The notes under the pieces were generated by a model, which was not told the origin of the DNA, did no database searches, and saw only the letters and a list, made by a program, of their open reading frames with translations. The position numbers and the translations under genes are program-made. DNA of 31,243 nt from Pelagophyceae sp. CCMP2097 (Eukaryota > Sar > Pelagophyceae), in assembly GCA_026770575.1 (NCBI GenBank), contig MU657190.1, positions 460,823-492,065 of the forward strand. Direction: 5' to 3'. Below are positions 9,344 through 19,689 of this stretch, one piece after another. How positions within the stretch are numbered: the first letter of the stretch is position 1; the number at the start of each line of letters is the position of its first letter.

Positions 9344-10912
9344 ATGGCGGACTGGGAGAGCGCTGGGGCGCTGCCGCTGGCGCAGCTGCGCGTCTCTGCG
9401 GACGAGGAGGATGATGGGTGGCATACATCTATCCAACCCTTGGATGCCGTCCCAAAACAGCATGAAGTCCGCCAACTAAGAGCAAGGCCGCAACACGACG
9501 ACCGATACGGCGCCGAAGCCCCGCGCCAGCCGACGCTGCTTTTGAGGCGCGCGCCCGTTGCGGCGGGAGGCGCCCCGATGCGCGGCGGCGTTTGTGGGTT
9601 GAACTCCGTCGCCAAGACTGCCGAAGACCGCGCCCAAGACTACGCCGCCGCGCGCGCGCGAATCTTCGACGGCGCCGCGGCGGCGCCGCCGCAAAAGGAA
9701 AAGGTGTCGCCGGAAAAGGCGCAACCCGAAGCCGCAACGTTGCCGCCGCCGCCGCCGACGAATTGGATCGACGAAGCGATGAAGGTGGCTGCCGCGACGG
9801 CGGCGCAAAAGGACGCCGCGACCGCCGAGCGCACCGCCGCGAACGCCGACCGCAGCGCGGCGGACGACGCGCGGCCGCTTGAAAACGTCGCGCTTGGGCC
9901 GCAGGGCGACGGCTTTGGAGCGCGGCGGCGCAGAACAGCAGACGGCGCCGCCGTCCGCGCCACCGACGCCCGCGCGCCGCAGGAAGACGGCGGCCGGCAA
10001 GACGGCGGCCGGCAGGACGGCGGCGGCCGCAACGAAGGCGGCCGCAACGAAGGCGGCCGCAACGAAGGCGGCCGCAACGAAGGCGGCCGCGAAGGCGGTG
10101 GCCGCCCCGCGCGCGGCTCGCGGGCGCCGGCGCGGAGCCGCGCGGACCGCAACGATCCGGACTACTGCCGCGGCGCGCCCGCGATGGCGTACCCGCCTGC
10201 GTACGGGCAAGTCTACGGCCGCACTGATGGCTACAACCGAAACGACTACGCGCCGCGGAACGACGGCTACTACACCGGCGGCTACGCGCAGCAGCAGCCG
10301 TACCAGCCGTCGTACGGCGGGGCGCCGTATGGGTCGGCGCCCTATGGCTCGGCGCAGCCGTATTCTGGGCAGCAATCCTTCTCTGCCCAGCAATCCTACT
10401 CTGCCCAACAACCCTACGTCACCCAACAACCCTACTCTGCGCAGCCCTACGCCACCCAGCCGTACACCTTGGCTCCCTACGGCTCGGCTCCCTACGGGGC
10501 GGCGCCGCGGCACGCGCTGGCCGACGGCGGCGCGTACGGCTACGACGGGCATTACGAGCAGCCGCAGCAGACTTTTCCGCCGCGCGGCGCGCCGCGCGGC
10601 TACGCGCCGGCCGAGTATTCGCAACAGTACGCGCAGCAGCACAGGTGCGCCCCGTCGTGTATGCCGCGATTGTTAGTCTCGACGGTTTCTCCGCGTAGCT
10701 ACTCGAGCTACGAGCCTCGCGGTTCGGCGCGGGGCCCCGACGGCCGCGCACCGGCGGACTACGCGCCGCGCGAGGCCTTCGCGCCGCGCGCGGCATCGGA
10801 GCCGTACGTGCCGCGCGGGGCGCCGCGGGGCCGCGCGCCGCAAGGCCCGCCGCAGCGCGCGCCGCAGCGCGCTTCACCGGCGTACAACGACGACTTCCCG
10901 TCGCTGCCCTAG
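9344..10912 (+). CDS. SUZ-domain protein with Q/Y/G-rich low-complexity tail
   Basis: From ATG 9344 the frame starts MADWESAGALPLAQLRVSAD. At residues about 91-109 lies KTAEDRAQDYAAARARIFDG, a good match to the SUZ domain (KTxEERxxxYxxARxRIF), an RNA-binding module of R3H-SUZ and SZRD1-type proteins. An alanine-rich helix, an RGG-like block of GGRNE repeats (10022-10090) and a tyrosine/glutamine-rich segment (YGSAPYGSAQPYSGQQSF) follow, then a conserved-looking end, NDDFPSLP. A 54-nt intron is likely at 10645-10698 (GTGCGC, TAG); removal joins YAQQH to SYSSYEPRG, and because 54 is a multiple of three retention also stays open. The tail suggests condensate or mRNP association. No R3H is visible; further 5' exons are possible, so the start is uncertain. 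Confidence 0.65.
   Translation: MADWESAGALPLAQLRVSADEEDDGWHTSIQPLDAVPKQHEVRQLRARPQHDDRYGAEAPRQPTLLLRRAPVAAGGAPMRGGVCGLNSVAKTAEDRAQDYAAARARIFDGAAAAPPQKEKVSPEKAQPEAATLPPPPPTNWIDEAMKVAAATAAQKDAATAERTAANADRSAADDARPLENVALGPQGDGFGARRRRTADGAAVRATDARAPQEDGGRQDGGRQDGGGRNEGGRNEGGRNEGGRNEGGREGGGRPARGSRAPARSRADRNDPDYCRGAPAMAYPPAYGQVYGRTDGYNRNDYAPRNDGYYTGGYAQQQPYQPSYGGAPYGSAPYGSAQPYSGQQSFSAQQSYSAQQPYVTQQPYSAQPYATQPYTLAPYGSAPYGAAPRHALADGGAYGYDGHYEQPQQTFPPRGAPRGYAPAEYSQQYAQQHRCAPSCMPRLLVSTVSPRSYSSYEPRGSARGPDGRAPADYAPREAFAPRAASEPYVPRGAPRGRAPQGPPQRAPQRASPAYNDDFPSLP
10022..10090 (+). repeat. 15-bp coding repeat GGCGGCCGCAACGAA
   Basis: Four near-exact copies encode GGRNE and keep the reading frame of the SUZ protein, making a positively charged glycine-rich block. 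Confidence 0.9.
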
Positions 10913-11181
10913 GAGATGAGACTCGCGAAGAGCGACTCTCTCCGGAAAAGGGTCCTATTTCAAAAGACCCAACAACATGTCTACAACTCTGGACTCTACG
11001 CGAGTGGCGAGTGCGGGTGGGCAAGACGGGTCGAGCGGGAGGGAAGGAGTTGGTCACACCTCCCGCGCGGCGGGCCCGCCATGCCCCAGGCCCGCACGCC
11101 TCTGCGAACCCCGCGGAGGCCCCCTGGGATGCAGCCTGCCCATGCATGCAATCAACCTCTGCCAGTGCAGTGAGTCGTCGA
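10913..11181. other. Convergent intergenic spacer
   Basis: It lies between the stop of the SUZ gene and the end of the WD40 fragment on the other strand. It presumably holds both 3' ends. No gene and no clear AATAAA. Confidence 0.5.
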
Positions 11182-11580
11182 TTAGAGCGCGAAGCCCCAC
11201 AGCCGCGCATATTCGAATTCCAGGCTCCCGAAGGGAGCCGTAATTCGTATTTGCACCAGGGCACGTCGCCGAAAAGAATGTTCTTGACAGTTTCTTTTTT
11301 TAAGGCCGATTTTGGCATTGGGACCGTCTTCACTCGTCGGAGGCCTATTTGAACGCGTCTTGTCGTCGCTCGCCGTTACGATGAGCTTGCTGTCGGGCGA
11401 GAACGGGCAGCTCATTACGTCGCTGTGCCCCTTGAGCGTCGCCTGCAGCGCGCCCGCCGTGGGGTCCCAGAGCCGCGCCGTCAAGTCATCGCTCGCCTGG
11501 TGGGCCTCGTCGCGCAGCTCAACGCCCTTTCCCGCGGAAGCGCCATCCGGGCCTCCGAGTCGCACGACCTCCCGATGCAT
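11182..11580 (-). pseudogene. WD40 fragment with a 147-nt in-frame insertion
   Basis: Directly downstream of WD40 copy 2, and overlapping its TAA (TAATG), a frame reads DDLTARLWDPTAGALQATLK then GHSDVMSCPFSPDSKLIVTA, one good WD40 unit. The last unit is split: SDDKT, 49 foreign residues, then ARLWGFAL and stop. Copy 1 ends TARLWNVAL and copy 2 TARLWDAAL, so the split is clear. The insertion (11209-11355) is exactly 147 nt and has no stop. About one and a half blades remain, which cannot form a propeller alone, so this is a remnant of a longer array or a separate decayed copy. Confidence 0.65.
11209..11355. mobile_element. 147-nt repeat element exonised in a WD40 unit
   Basis: On the minus strand it begins CGTTCAAATAGGCC and ends GAATTCGAATAT, weakly inverted at the tips. 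Its first 85 nt resemble the plus strand at about 7946-8035 inside the copy A insertion, including GTGAAGA, GGTCCC and TTTTTAAA blocks. Two copies in two disrupted genes indicate a dispersed non-autonomous element. The 49 encoded residues are basic and unlike WD40 sequence. Confidence 0.6.
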
Positions 11581-12609
11581 TAGAGTGCGGCGTCCCAGAG
11601 CCGCGCAGTCTTATCCCAGCTCGCCGTCAAGACGCGCGTGCCGTCGGGCGAGAACGCGCAGCTCGTGACGCCGCTGGTGTGCCCCTCGAGCGTCGCCTGC
11701 GGCACGCCCGTCACGGCGTCCCAGAGCCGCGCCGTGTTGTCGTGGCTCGCTGTCACAACGCGCGCGCCGTCGGGCGAGAACGCGCAGCTGACGATGGCGT
11801 CGGTGTGGCCCTCGAGCGTCAGCAGCGGGTCACCCATCTCAGCGTCCCAGAGCCGCGCCGTCTTGTCGCGGCTCGCCGTCACGATGCGCTTGCCGTCGGG
11901 CGAGAACGCGCAGCTCACGACGAAATTGGTGTGCCCCTCGAGCGTCAGCAGCAGCTCGCCTGTCTCGGCGTCCCAGAGCCGCGCCGTGTAGAAGGTTGCT
12001 GCCACGACGCGCTTGCCGTCAGGCGAGAACACGCAGCTCATGCCGTAGTCGGCGTGTCCCTCGAGCATCAACAGCAGCGCGCCCGTCTCGGTGTCCCAGA
12101 GCCGCGCCGTCGAGTCGTAGCTCGCCGTCAAGACGCGCGTGCTGTCGGGCGAGAACGCGCAGCTCGTGACGCCGCTGGTGTGCCCTTCGAGCGTCAGCAG
12201 CAGGTCACCCGTCGCGGCGTCCCAGAGCCGCGCCGTCCTGTCGTTGCTCGCCGTCACGATGCGCTCGCCGTTGGGCGAGAACGCGCAGCTCACGATACCG
12301 CCGGTGTGCCCCTCGAGCGTCGCCTGCAGCGCGCCCGTCTCGGCGTCCCAAACCCGCGCCGTCCCGTCGTTGCTCGCCGTCACGATGCGCGTGCCGTCGG
12401 GCGAGAACGCGCAGCACTCGACGCAGCTGGTGTGCCCCTTGAGGATTGCGGTGCCCTTCAAAATCCGGTCCTTCCACACGAGCCTGCGCAGGGCCAGCAC
12501 GAAAACGCGCGCGTCGCGAGCGACGTGCTTCGTGACGAGGAGGCCGTTGGGCGAGGCCACCGCAAGGGCGCGCCCGGGCGCGCCGCGAGGCCCGGGTGGC
12601 GGCCGGCAT
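11580..12609 (-). pseudogene. WD40-repeat protein (copy 2), start out of frame
   Basis: Seven WD40 units are in one frame from VASPNGLLVTKHVARDARVF (about 12560) to TARLWDAAL and TAA at 11580. The aligned start of copy 1, MPAATRASRRARAR, is present here at ATG 12609, but 62 nt between RARAR and VASPNG are missing, so this ATG reads another frame. One unit reads AATFYTARLW, about three residues short in the blade turn. A functional product would need another start (none in frame upstream of the repeats that I can see) or an intron across the gap. The array is otherwise clean and has enough blades for a propeller, so loss is probably recent. Blocks near 12320-12470 match copy 1 almost exactly. 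Confidence 0.65.
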
Positions 12610-13312
12610 GCCCTCCGACGAGGAGACGCTCCCCGGGGTGCCCCCGCGGTGCCCGGGCCCCGGCGGTGACGGCGCGGTCTCGACTCGGAATTTGGCTGTC
12701 GAAAAATTTGACGATGTCAACAACCTCCTAAAAGACTTGATCAAATCTTTAAAAGAAAAGTCGGCAAGGGAGCCGCGAGACCGCCACGCCGCGCGCCGAA
12801 TTCGCGCCTGCCCCGTGGCCGGGGCCGGCGCCCGCCGCGTGGGTCTGTCGCACGTCGCTCTGCAGTTCACGTTGAAGTCGACATGATTCAACGAAAGGAC
12901 GATAAGCTTTTGGGTCCAAAATTTTCGCGTCCAAAAATCAATTAAAAATCTCACAACTTTCCCTCAGAACGAACCTTTTCACCACCTCGACGTTCCTATC
13001 GAAACGGGGGTTACGCGTTCGCGTTCCGCGTCGTCGCTCGTCGGCGGACGGACCCCGTGGGAAAGCGACGGCCATGATCGCCTCTGGCAGGAACCGCGAG
13101 GCGGGGCCTGCAGGCTTCGCCGCGGGGCCCGTGGGCCGTACTGCTCTGCCTTCGGGTGTGGCGGTGCCCGCGGTGCCTTCGGTGCACGGCACGCAGTCGC
13201 GCGTCGCCGCCCTCGCGCCGCCGCTCCGTAACCTCGCCGGCGACGGCCCGGTGCGCCGCCTCTTGAAACCCGACGTTTCTTTGACGTAGAGACGTAGGCG
13301 TCACCTGTTTCC
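12610..13312. other. Unresolved region upstream of WD40 copy 2
   Basis: It contains an AT-rich patch (about 12880-12970) with GGTCCAAAA/CGTCCAAAA repeats and, around 13050-13290, open frames on both strands of similar poor quality. On the plus strand this could hold 5' exons of the fragment at 13313, but no phase-consistent junction was found. Confidence 0.4.
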
Positions 13313-13591
13313 AGCAATGCCAGTCCCAATGCCGCGCACGCGGGCAAGCGCCGCCGACGGCGCATCAAGGGCCCCACCGAACCACCACCGCCGCCCTGGA
13401 CCGATGACGCTGCGCCGGTGCCCCGTGCCGACGACAAACGCCGAAGCGTTGACGTGGAAGCGCCACTGCGCAACTTCTCGCCGCCCGAACAACTCGAAAC
13501 TCCCTTCGAGGCCTTTGCGGTGCAGACGCCCCTCGAGGCCGCCATCGCCGCCTCGAGCCGACGGCGCTCGAGGAACCATGCCGACTCTTAA
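13313..13591 (+). CDS. 3' exon of an unrecognised protein
   Basis: A plus-strand frame without a start codon reads KRRRRRIKGPTEPPPPPWTD, then DDKRRSVDVEAPLRNFSPPE and QLETPFEAFAVQTPLEAAIA to TAA at 13589-13591. Basic, proline-rich and acidic/hydrophobic segments alternate as in real protein, unlike the other two frames. The acceptor is probably TTTCCAG ending at 13314. The donor exon is not identified, and I recognise no domain. Confidence 0.4.
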   Translation, partial: SNASPNAAHAGKRRRRRIKGPTEPPPPPWTDDAAPVPRADDKRRSVDVEAPLRNFSPPEQLETPFEAFAVQTPLEAAIAASSRRRSRNHADS

Positions 13592-14550
13592 ATCACATCG
13601 TATTTTCTCCTCGATTCCCGAGTCCCCTTCCAACTTCAAGGCGCAGCTGAGCGCCGCCGTGCCGTCCCCGTCGTCGGCCTTCGTCGGCCCTCGCACGGCC
13701 GCGCGACCGACGCGCGTCGCCGCCGCCGGGCGCCACGCATCGCGGCCGCGGTCCGTCTGCGTCCGGTGGCGTCGTCCGCGTCGTCCGCTGCGGTCTCGCC
13801 CGCTGCGGTCTCGCGAACGCAGATGACCGCCAAGGCAGACGCACAGGCGCAGCGGGCGCGGTTGACGCAGGTGCGGACCGCAGCTGCTCACGGGTGGCTT
13901 CCGCTCATCGAACGGCATCTGCTTGTCGGATTCCGCTCACCGGATCCCGCCCGCGAAATGAGCACATGGTGTCCGCTGTCTGCGCCTGTGCGGCGTCCGC
14001 GTCTGTGCGCCTTCTGTGATCTTCACGTCGTCTACGGTCGTCTGCATGATGAGACTGCATCCGTGAAACGGCTGCCTCTGCTGTGGACGCCGACGAGCCG
14101 CGGGCGAACCGCGACCGCGGGCGAGCCGCGGCGGCCGCGGGCGAGCCGCGGGTGCAGATGATTTTTCCGTGAGCTTTCCTCGATTCGAGTTAGGCGTCCG
14201 AATGCATGCGTCGTTTGCAAAGTCACAGCCGAGGCCTCGCCCGCGGTGTATTCCGAGGCCTCGCCCGCAGTGCATTCATCGCCGCCGGCCTCGCGGCCGT
14301 CGACGCCGCGCGCTTTCGCACAACGTGTCAGCCCTGTCGCAACGGCGACGCAACACTGACGTCGCAGCGCCGGGAGCGGGCTGCGCCTGCGGCGCACGCG
14401 GCCGCGCGCGGCAGACGGCGAAACCCAACCTCCTTTCGCATCACCAAGTGGGGGTCACAGTAGAGCACTCAGTGAAGGGACCCGAGACGAGCCGAAGAGG
14501 CGCCTCGAAGGGGAGGTCCCCACCCACTTGCCGACCCGACGAGAGCACTG
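13592..14550. other. Low-evidence GC-rich region with short tandem repeats
   Basis: Several long frames exist on both strands, but none shows a domain. Tandem repeats are visible: an 18-bp CCGCGGGCGAGCCGCGG-like unit near 14098-14153 and a 25-bp unit around CCGAGGCCTCGCCCGC near 14230-14275. A plus-strand frame from about 13766 (RTQMTAKADAQAQRARLTQV) could continue the fragment at 13313 but is not supported further. Confidence 0.4.
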
Positions 14551-15530
14551 TCTAGGCCTCTTGGAACACGCGCGAGTTACAGATACCTAGAAGCAGTTCG
14601 AAAGCAGTGCATTCTTCGGCCGCGGGGCGCGTCGGTGCCCGGAGATCGCCGCGGCGCGCGCGCTCGACCGACCGACTTCCGGCAATGTCGACCTTTCGCC
14701 CAAACGCCGGAACGTGCGGCCGGTTACGCACAATAATAATGAAGTGCACAATGTCATCCACGCTTGACTGGGGCCCATAACTGACTCGTTGCACGAAAAA
14801 ATGTGGTGTGTGTTTACGCTTTTCTGGGACCTCCCCCTTCTCTCCTTTGCCCAGGCAAGTTTCCGGAACATGTTTTAAAACATCTCCTTGGGGCCTGGGC
14901 ACGTCCGCGCTCCTCGCGCTGCCGACAGAATCGGCTAGGAGTTTGGCCACGCGCGGTTGGAGCCATCGTTGATGGGACTGCACAAGGGTTTTCGGAGGGC
15001 ACGCCTCTATCGTATACATTGGGTCGGCAAAGTTGGTTGCTTGGCAGCGTGAGAACTTTGCATTCCTGCCAGGGAAGTCCATAATTCTACGACAGGGCGG
15101 TCGCCCACCATGTGTTGCGTCGATCCGCGCCAGAATTGCGGACTTCCCGCGTCAGGTTTGTAAATGGGACTCCATACAAAAAAGCAGTAAATTTTAGACA
15201 CACCCGTTCTCCTTCCCCTGCAGCCGGAATCATCTAGGAACTTGGCCACGCGCTCATGGTCCCCGTGGATGGGGCTGCAAAAGGGTTTTCGATCTGCGCA
15301 ATTCTATCGGCCCTAACCTGGCCAACACAGATGATATTTTGGCTGAAAAATACTCTCCGAACGATACTCTTGCCAGGGGCATCTTGGGGCACCTCTCCCA
15401 CGCACTCGCACGCGCTCAACGCACCGGCGCTTCGTCCCGGCGGCTGGCGGGCAGTTTTGCATTTGCGGGTTTACTTTTACTGGCAACTTCCGACAAGATC
15501 GAGGCTCGTTTTTTCACTCAACTTCTTCGA
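14551..15530. other. AT-richer segment with an imperfect 299-bp direct repeat
   Basis: Base composition drops clearly below the flanks. Blocks at about 14935-15012 and 15234-15311 align over about 75 bp (TTGGCCACGCGC, GGGCTGCA/GGACTGCA, AAGGGTTTTCG). Read on the minus strand they give RVAKLLADSVGS and RVAKFLDDSGCR, and aromatic patches recur downstream of each, so this may be a decayed repeat protein. No intact gene was found, and the family is not recognised. Confidence 0.45.
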
Positions 15531-15625
15531 CGGTCCCGCTGCGCGCGCGGGCGATCAGCGCGCCCCGCGGGCGCCGCGCCGCGCGAGCCTCGGGCGGCAA
15601 CCCGAGCAGGCGCCGGCGCCTATAG

Positions 15626-17474
15626 CGCCATGCCTGCGGCAGCGGTCGCGGCAGAGGCGGAAGCGCCTCTACCAGCAGACGCCTTCGCGACCACCTTTGC
15701 GACGTCGCCGACGTCGACGTCGCGCGGCCAACCGTCGCCCGCTTCAGTTTTAGACGGCTCGTCGAAGCTCTTCTCTCGCGGGCCCGCGCCGCCGGCGCCG
15801 ATTCCGACTTCGTCGACGAAGGAAGTACTTGCGTGGAACTGGCTCACATGCAACACAGGTGAGTGAACGATGCAATCCAGGGGACCTCGGTATCTCGAGA
15901 TGGGCCTACATCGTTGCCGGGATGATAACAGCAGTTGCCTCATAAGATGTGTAGGTGCCGGCCTTTTAAAAGCCCTCGAGACTCCGATCACCTCCTCGCC
16001 ATGCGAACCGACCCCACCCGACGCCCCGCGCACCACACAAAGACGAAGGCGGAGCGAGCAGGTCCGGGCCGAGATTGTGGCCGAAGCTCTAAATGCGGCT
16101 GCGAAAGCGGCGCCCGCTTCTCTACCGGCAACAAGGCCAACTCGTTCGATGGAGGACACTTTGAAGCTCTTTGACGCTGCAAGGAAGTGCGTCGAGAGCG
16201 CGACGGTGTCGGCTTTGAAAGGTGAAGCGGCGGCTGCAAAGAAAGCGTTGGCATTTCGCGAGACGTCTCGCAACGCACGCACGGCTTGTCTAAAAACCGA
16301 ACTCCAACAATCCAAATGCAGAGTGGCTTTAATGAAGAATGAAGTCGCGACGGTGGAGAAGCTCTTGGGCAAAGCTTTAGCGAATGAACCACTTTTCGAC
16401 TCTTTGGACGCCGTCGTGCCTCCCGGCTTACGGCGGCAAACTCTTGATTTACGACAAGCGACTTTATTCGGCGACTTTACGACGACGTGGCGCGCGTGGA
16501 CGGCGCACGAAAGGCGGAAAGTGGACAGGGGCGTTTTTATTTGCAAGGCGCTGCTCGCCACGGCTTCACGGAGGGAGCTCGTTTGTAAAGCGTTTGCAAA
16601 ATTTAAAGGGGTGTTAGTGCCGTCGCACGTCTGGCGGCCCGCGCGGCCCCGGCCGGCGTCCGTCCGCTCGGCGGCGCCCTTTGCGGTCGGATTCGCGGCG
16701 GCGCTCGTCTTTCTCTTCGCTCCGAACCGCCGCTTCAAGGCCCTTTGCCGCCGCGCTTTGAGGACGTGGCGGGAAGCGACGGCCGACGCCGCGCTGCCGT
16801 GCGCGGCCTCCAACGATCTGCTGCGCCGATGCGTCTTTTTTCGCCAACGAAACGATCGAAAAGTCCTCCAGCGAAACTTTGCCATCTTCCGCCGAGGAAT
16901 CGCCGCCACCATCTCCGCGCTCGTGACAGCTTTAGAGACGCGCTTGCGTCTAGTCCTCAAGCTCCGCCTCCGCGAGGCGGCCGGCAACAGCGAGGTTCCT
17001 TCGGAAGACGTCTACCGAGAAACGGACGCGTACGGCCTCGTTGTGGCGGCGAGCGTCGCGGCGAGCTTGAGCCCGCGGTCCAGCTTCGGGGCGGTGCCAC
17101 CCGACGAAGCCGACGACACAGCCGAGCAAACGGACGGCGCCGGGCAGACGAGCGGCCGCTTTGCAAACCTGGGCCGCCCGAGGAGCGCGGCCCCTCGGCG
17201 GCACACGGAGAGCGACGCCGGCGACGCGGTCGGGCTGCTTCTGCGGTCGTCGTTCGACGCGATGCCTTTGAGGCCCGTGGCGGACGCGCCTCGCGACAAA
17301 AAGAAGAAACCTCGACCTCCCTCCGCCACACCCAAGAAGCGGCGACCGCGCCCCGCTTCCGCTTCCAAGGGCCACGTCGACGTTTCGGCGCCGTGGTTGC
17401 AGGCGAAGAAGGGCCCGACTGCGGCGAAACGACCCCCTGGCAGGCCAAAATCGGCACCTTCAATTCGGCGGTAA
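15626..17474 (+). CDS. Sfi1-like repeat protein, probable centrin-binding/ciliary
   Basis: Exon 1 (open from 15626, start codon not found) reads RRLRDHLCDVADVDVARPTV and ends ELAHMQH at a GTGAGT donor (15859). Three acceptors are phase-compatible (AG ending 15931, 15934 or 15946). Exon 2 runs to TAA at 17472-17474. A long helical middle (EIVAEALNAAAKAA; VALMKNEVATVEKLLGKALA) is followed by segments like LFGDFTTTWRAWTAHERRK, AFAKFK, ALCRRALRTWREATAD and QRNFAIFRRG, spaced as in Sfi1 repeats (FxxWR cores), which bind centrin. The tail carries RPRSAAP, RPRPASASKG and GRPKSAPSIRR, a pattern common in flagellar proteins. The inferred role is in basal body or flagellum. The repeats are weak, so the family call is moderate; coding status is well supported. 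The long antisense frame (15620-16987) is a shadow. Confidence 0.6.
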
Positions 17475-18549
17475 TTTCCAACGTCCGCCGCTCGGAGAAG
17501 CGCGCCCGGCGTGGCGCAGACGCAGCACGGCTTCGGACCGGCGGCGGGCGGTTCGGACATCTCGATCGCGGTCGTTTGAGCGCGCGTTTTTTTTTCTCGG
17601 TCAATTGCAAAACAGCTGATGTTCAGTCAACGGACGGCAAGCAACGGACGTGAACTCGCCCTCTGTGTAAATTCGCCAAGTCGCCGTGTCTCCGAGTCGC
17701 CAGCCTCGCCGCATCCCATCCGTTCGGGCGAAGTGGGCCGGGGGCTTCAAAGGCCGGCGGGCCCTTGTCGAGTGTCGTGGCGCGCTGCAGAGGTGCGTCT
17801 GCCTTCTGCTTTGGTCGTTGTGTTGCATTCCACGGGTTTCCCCAGAGCCTCTTATCTTGTCGAGCCTAGCACTTACGGGTTAGCGGCGTTATTCCAGATG
17901 CGAAATCGAACAGACCGCGGGAATCCAAATGCATCGTTCGTTGATAAGCCGGCGAAAGGCACATTTCACCCCCGCGACAAACCTTTTTAGGCGTGGCTCG
18001 ACGGTGCTGGATCAACTCCTAGGACAACGACGCTCAAAGGAATACGACGCCTAGCCAACGCCAAAGGCTGTCGGAGGGGCGCCCTCTCGCCGCATCAGCC
18101 ATGCACGCGGGCCACGGGCCGCCTCGGCGCGCGACGGCCGACGAAATCGACGACGACGTGACAAACAACGACGCCGAGCACCACGGGCTACCGGCGCTCC
18201 ACTGACGGGCCTCCGCCGACGCCTCAACTCTCACCGTAACCCGCGGCGGCGGCGGCGCGTGCCGCCGTGTCGCCGTCGCGGACGCACGGGCCTCCACCGA
18301 AATTATTAACCGAACTATTCACACCGACCCTTTGAAGGAGCCCCGGATGGTCTTCGGCGAGAGGCGCCTGTCGAGGTTAGTCATGCCGCATGGACAGCGA
18401 CAAGCCTGAGCATTGACGCCGTTTCGCGGTTAGCACGCCAAGTTGGGGTTGCTCTCCTTGCAAATCCGACAAGGGCCCTCGATAGCCGTTTCAACTCTTT
18501 AAGAGCTCAGCTGAGGCGTTAAGCGCGCCGCCGGCGCCGACAGTCCAGC
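17475..18549. other. Intergenic region, nothing supported
   Basis: About 1.1 kb with short open frames on both strands and no domain, phase-consistent splice pair or RNA gene. A GGCGGCGGCGGCGCG run sits near 18244. It holds the 3' end of the Sfi1-like gene and the promoter of the next. Confidence 0.5.
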
Positions 18550-19304
18550 ATGCCGGGCAAGAGCTCGGGTGCGACCGCCGCCCGCGGACGGCCAAGAGCA
18601 TCGAATCGTCGCAGGACGGCCGAGAGGCGCAAAGCGCACCAACGCGCATCCGGCGCGCCCGCGCATCGCCGCGACCGCGCACCTAGGCCCGGCGGGCGGC
18701 GGCGACTTTGCGCGCGGCCTGCGCAAGGCAGCGGTGCCGCGGCAGGCGCGAAAGGTTTCTGTGTCGAAGAAGAACGCAGAAGTGTCGGACAGACTCTACA
18801 GCAATAAACGCCACTTCTCCCAAGAAACCGGTCGCTGGCGCAGCGGCGAGGCCTGCGAGGCGCCCGCAAACGCGGCAAGGCGAATGGCGGAAGCGCGGCG
18901 CGCGGAGGAACCGCCTTTACCGCCGCGGTCGCAAAGGCGCTTCCACGCCGCCGACGAAGTCGAAACCCCGCCGCCGCCGCCGCCGCCGCCGCGCGCGTCG
19001 CGTTCCAGCGCGAACTTTGGCGGCGGGATCCCGAGCTGGTCGCCTTATTACGCGGATCAAAGGGCGATTTCTGTAGAGACTGTGAACAACTCTTACGGTA
19101 CGTCGCGCACCCGTCTTTGTCGCGCACCCGTATTTGTCGCACACCCGTCGACCTTGCGTCTTCGCGTTGCCGACGCCGTTTCTAGGCGATTTCACGCGGC
19201 ATCAATACTTGATTGATTTGCATGAGAAGTTGGCCCGACACGCGGCCGAAACTGCAACGCAGATGCGCGCGTTACTCGACCCGTCCGCGCCGCGGCACCA
19301 CTAA
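18550..19304 (+). CDS. Small proline-rich protein, three exons, function unknown
   Basis: Exons are 18550-18568, 18687-19097 and 19186-19304; the introns are 118 nt (GTGCGA, CTAG) and 88 nt (GTACGT, CTAG). The phases fit and give 182 residues. The first exon encodes only MPGKSS plus one base, then GPAGGGDFARGLRKAAVPRQ. The protein is basic, with KKNAEVSDRLYSNKRHFSQE, an eight-proline run, then FGGGIPSWSPYYADQ and a helical end LIDLHEKLARHAAETATQMR before PRHH and TAA. No catalytic or membrane motif is visible. Proline runs and YSNKRHF/SWSPYY patches suggest a scaffold or cytoskeletal peptide; this is inference. It is convergent with the methyltransferase gene downstream. Confidence 0.75.
19104..19149. 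repeat. 17-bp tandem repeat inside intron 2
   Basis: CGCGCACCCGTCTTTGT is present twice with one mismatch, plus a partial third copy, directly after the donor site of the 88-nt intron. It accounts for about half the intron. Confidence 0.85.
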
Positions 19305-19689
19305 CATTCCGAGGGCACTACGACAGTGGCCTTTCCTTGGTCGCTCGCCATGGCGGCGACCCGTAATCTAATGATCGAGGGCTAGAGCCTCTGACACAGT
19401 GATTCTGGAAGGCATCGAAGATGAACAGGAAGATTATGTCGGCTCTATGCGGCAGCGGCGTCTGAGACGCCCCAAAAGCAGGAGGACGCGCGTGTCACGG
19501 CAGTCGCGCCGTAGTCGGTGCCTGGTTTTCGACCTCGGGCCGCAGCGTGCACCCGCCGATCCTCAGAGGGGCCGCCGACCACGGGCGCTACAGCACGTCG
19601 CCCGAGCTCGAAGCCGAGCGTATACGCAGTGCGGCACTATTCGGAACGACCCCCTTAGGCGCTTTGGAGCCCGCGTCGTGGTTACGCCG
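19305..19689. other. Convergent spacer, no gene seen
   Basis: About 385 bp between two converging stops. Frames on both strands are short and Arg-rich. The 3' UTRs of both neighbours must lie here. Confidence 0.5.

Noticed and set aside
9476..10642. 388-codon minus-strand open frame
   Set aside because: It is antisense to the SUZ protein; its VRRR and AAFVAA repeats are complements of the GGRNE and YGQ codons.
11578..11582. TAATG stop-start overlap as translational coupling
   Set aside because: The setting is eukaryotic and both WD40 frames are damaged; the overlap is best explained by a broken longer array.
13301..13918. Minus-strand frame of 205 codons
   Set aside because: It is antisense to the better-supported plus exon 13313-13591 and has repetitive Arg/Gly content.
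14551..15530. Virus-derived insertion
   Set aside because: Only composition suggests it; no viral protein family is recognisable.
15620..16987. 455-codon minus-strand open frame
   Set aside because: It is antisense to the Sfi1-like exon, Arg/Ser/Ala-rich, with no domain; the plus frame has clear helical repeat structure.
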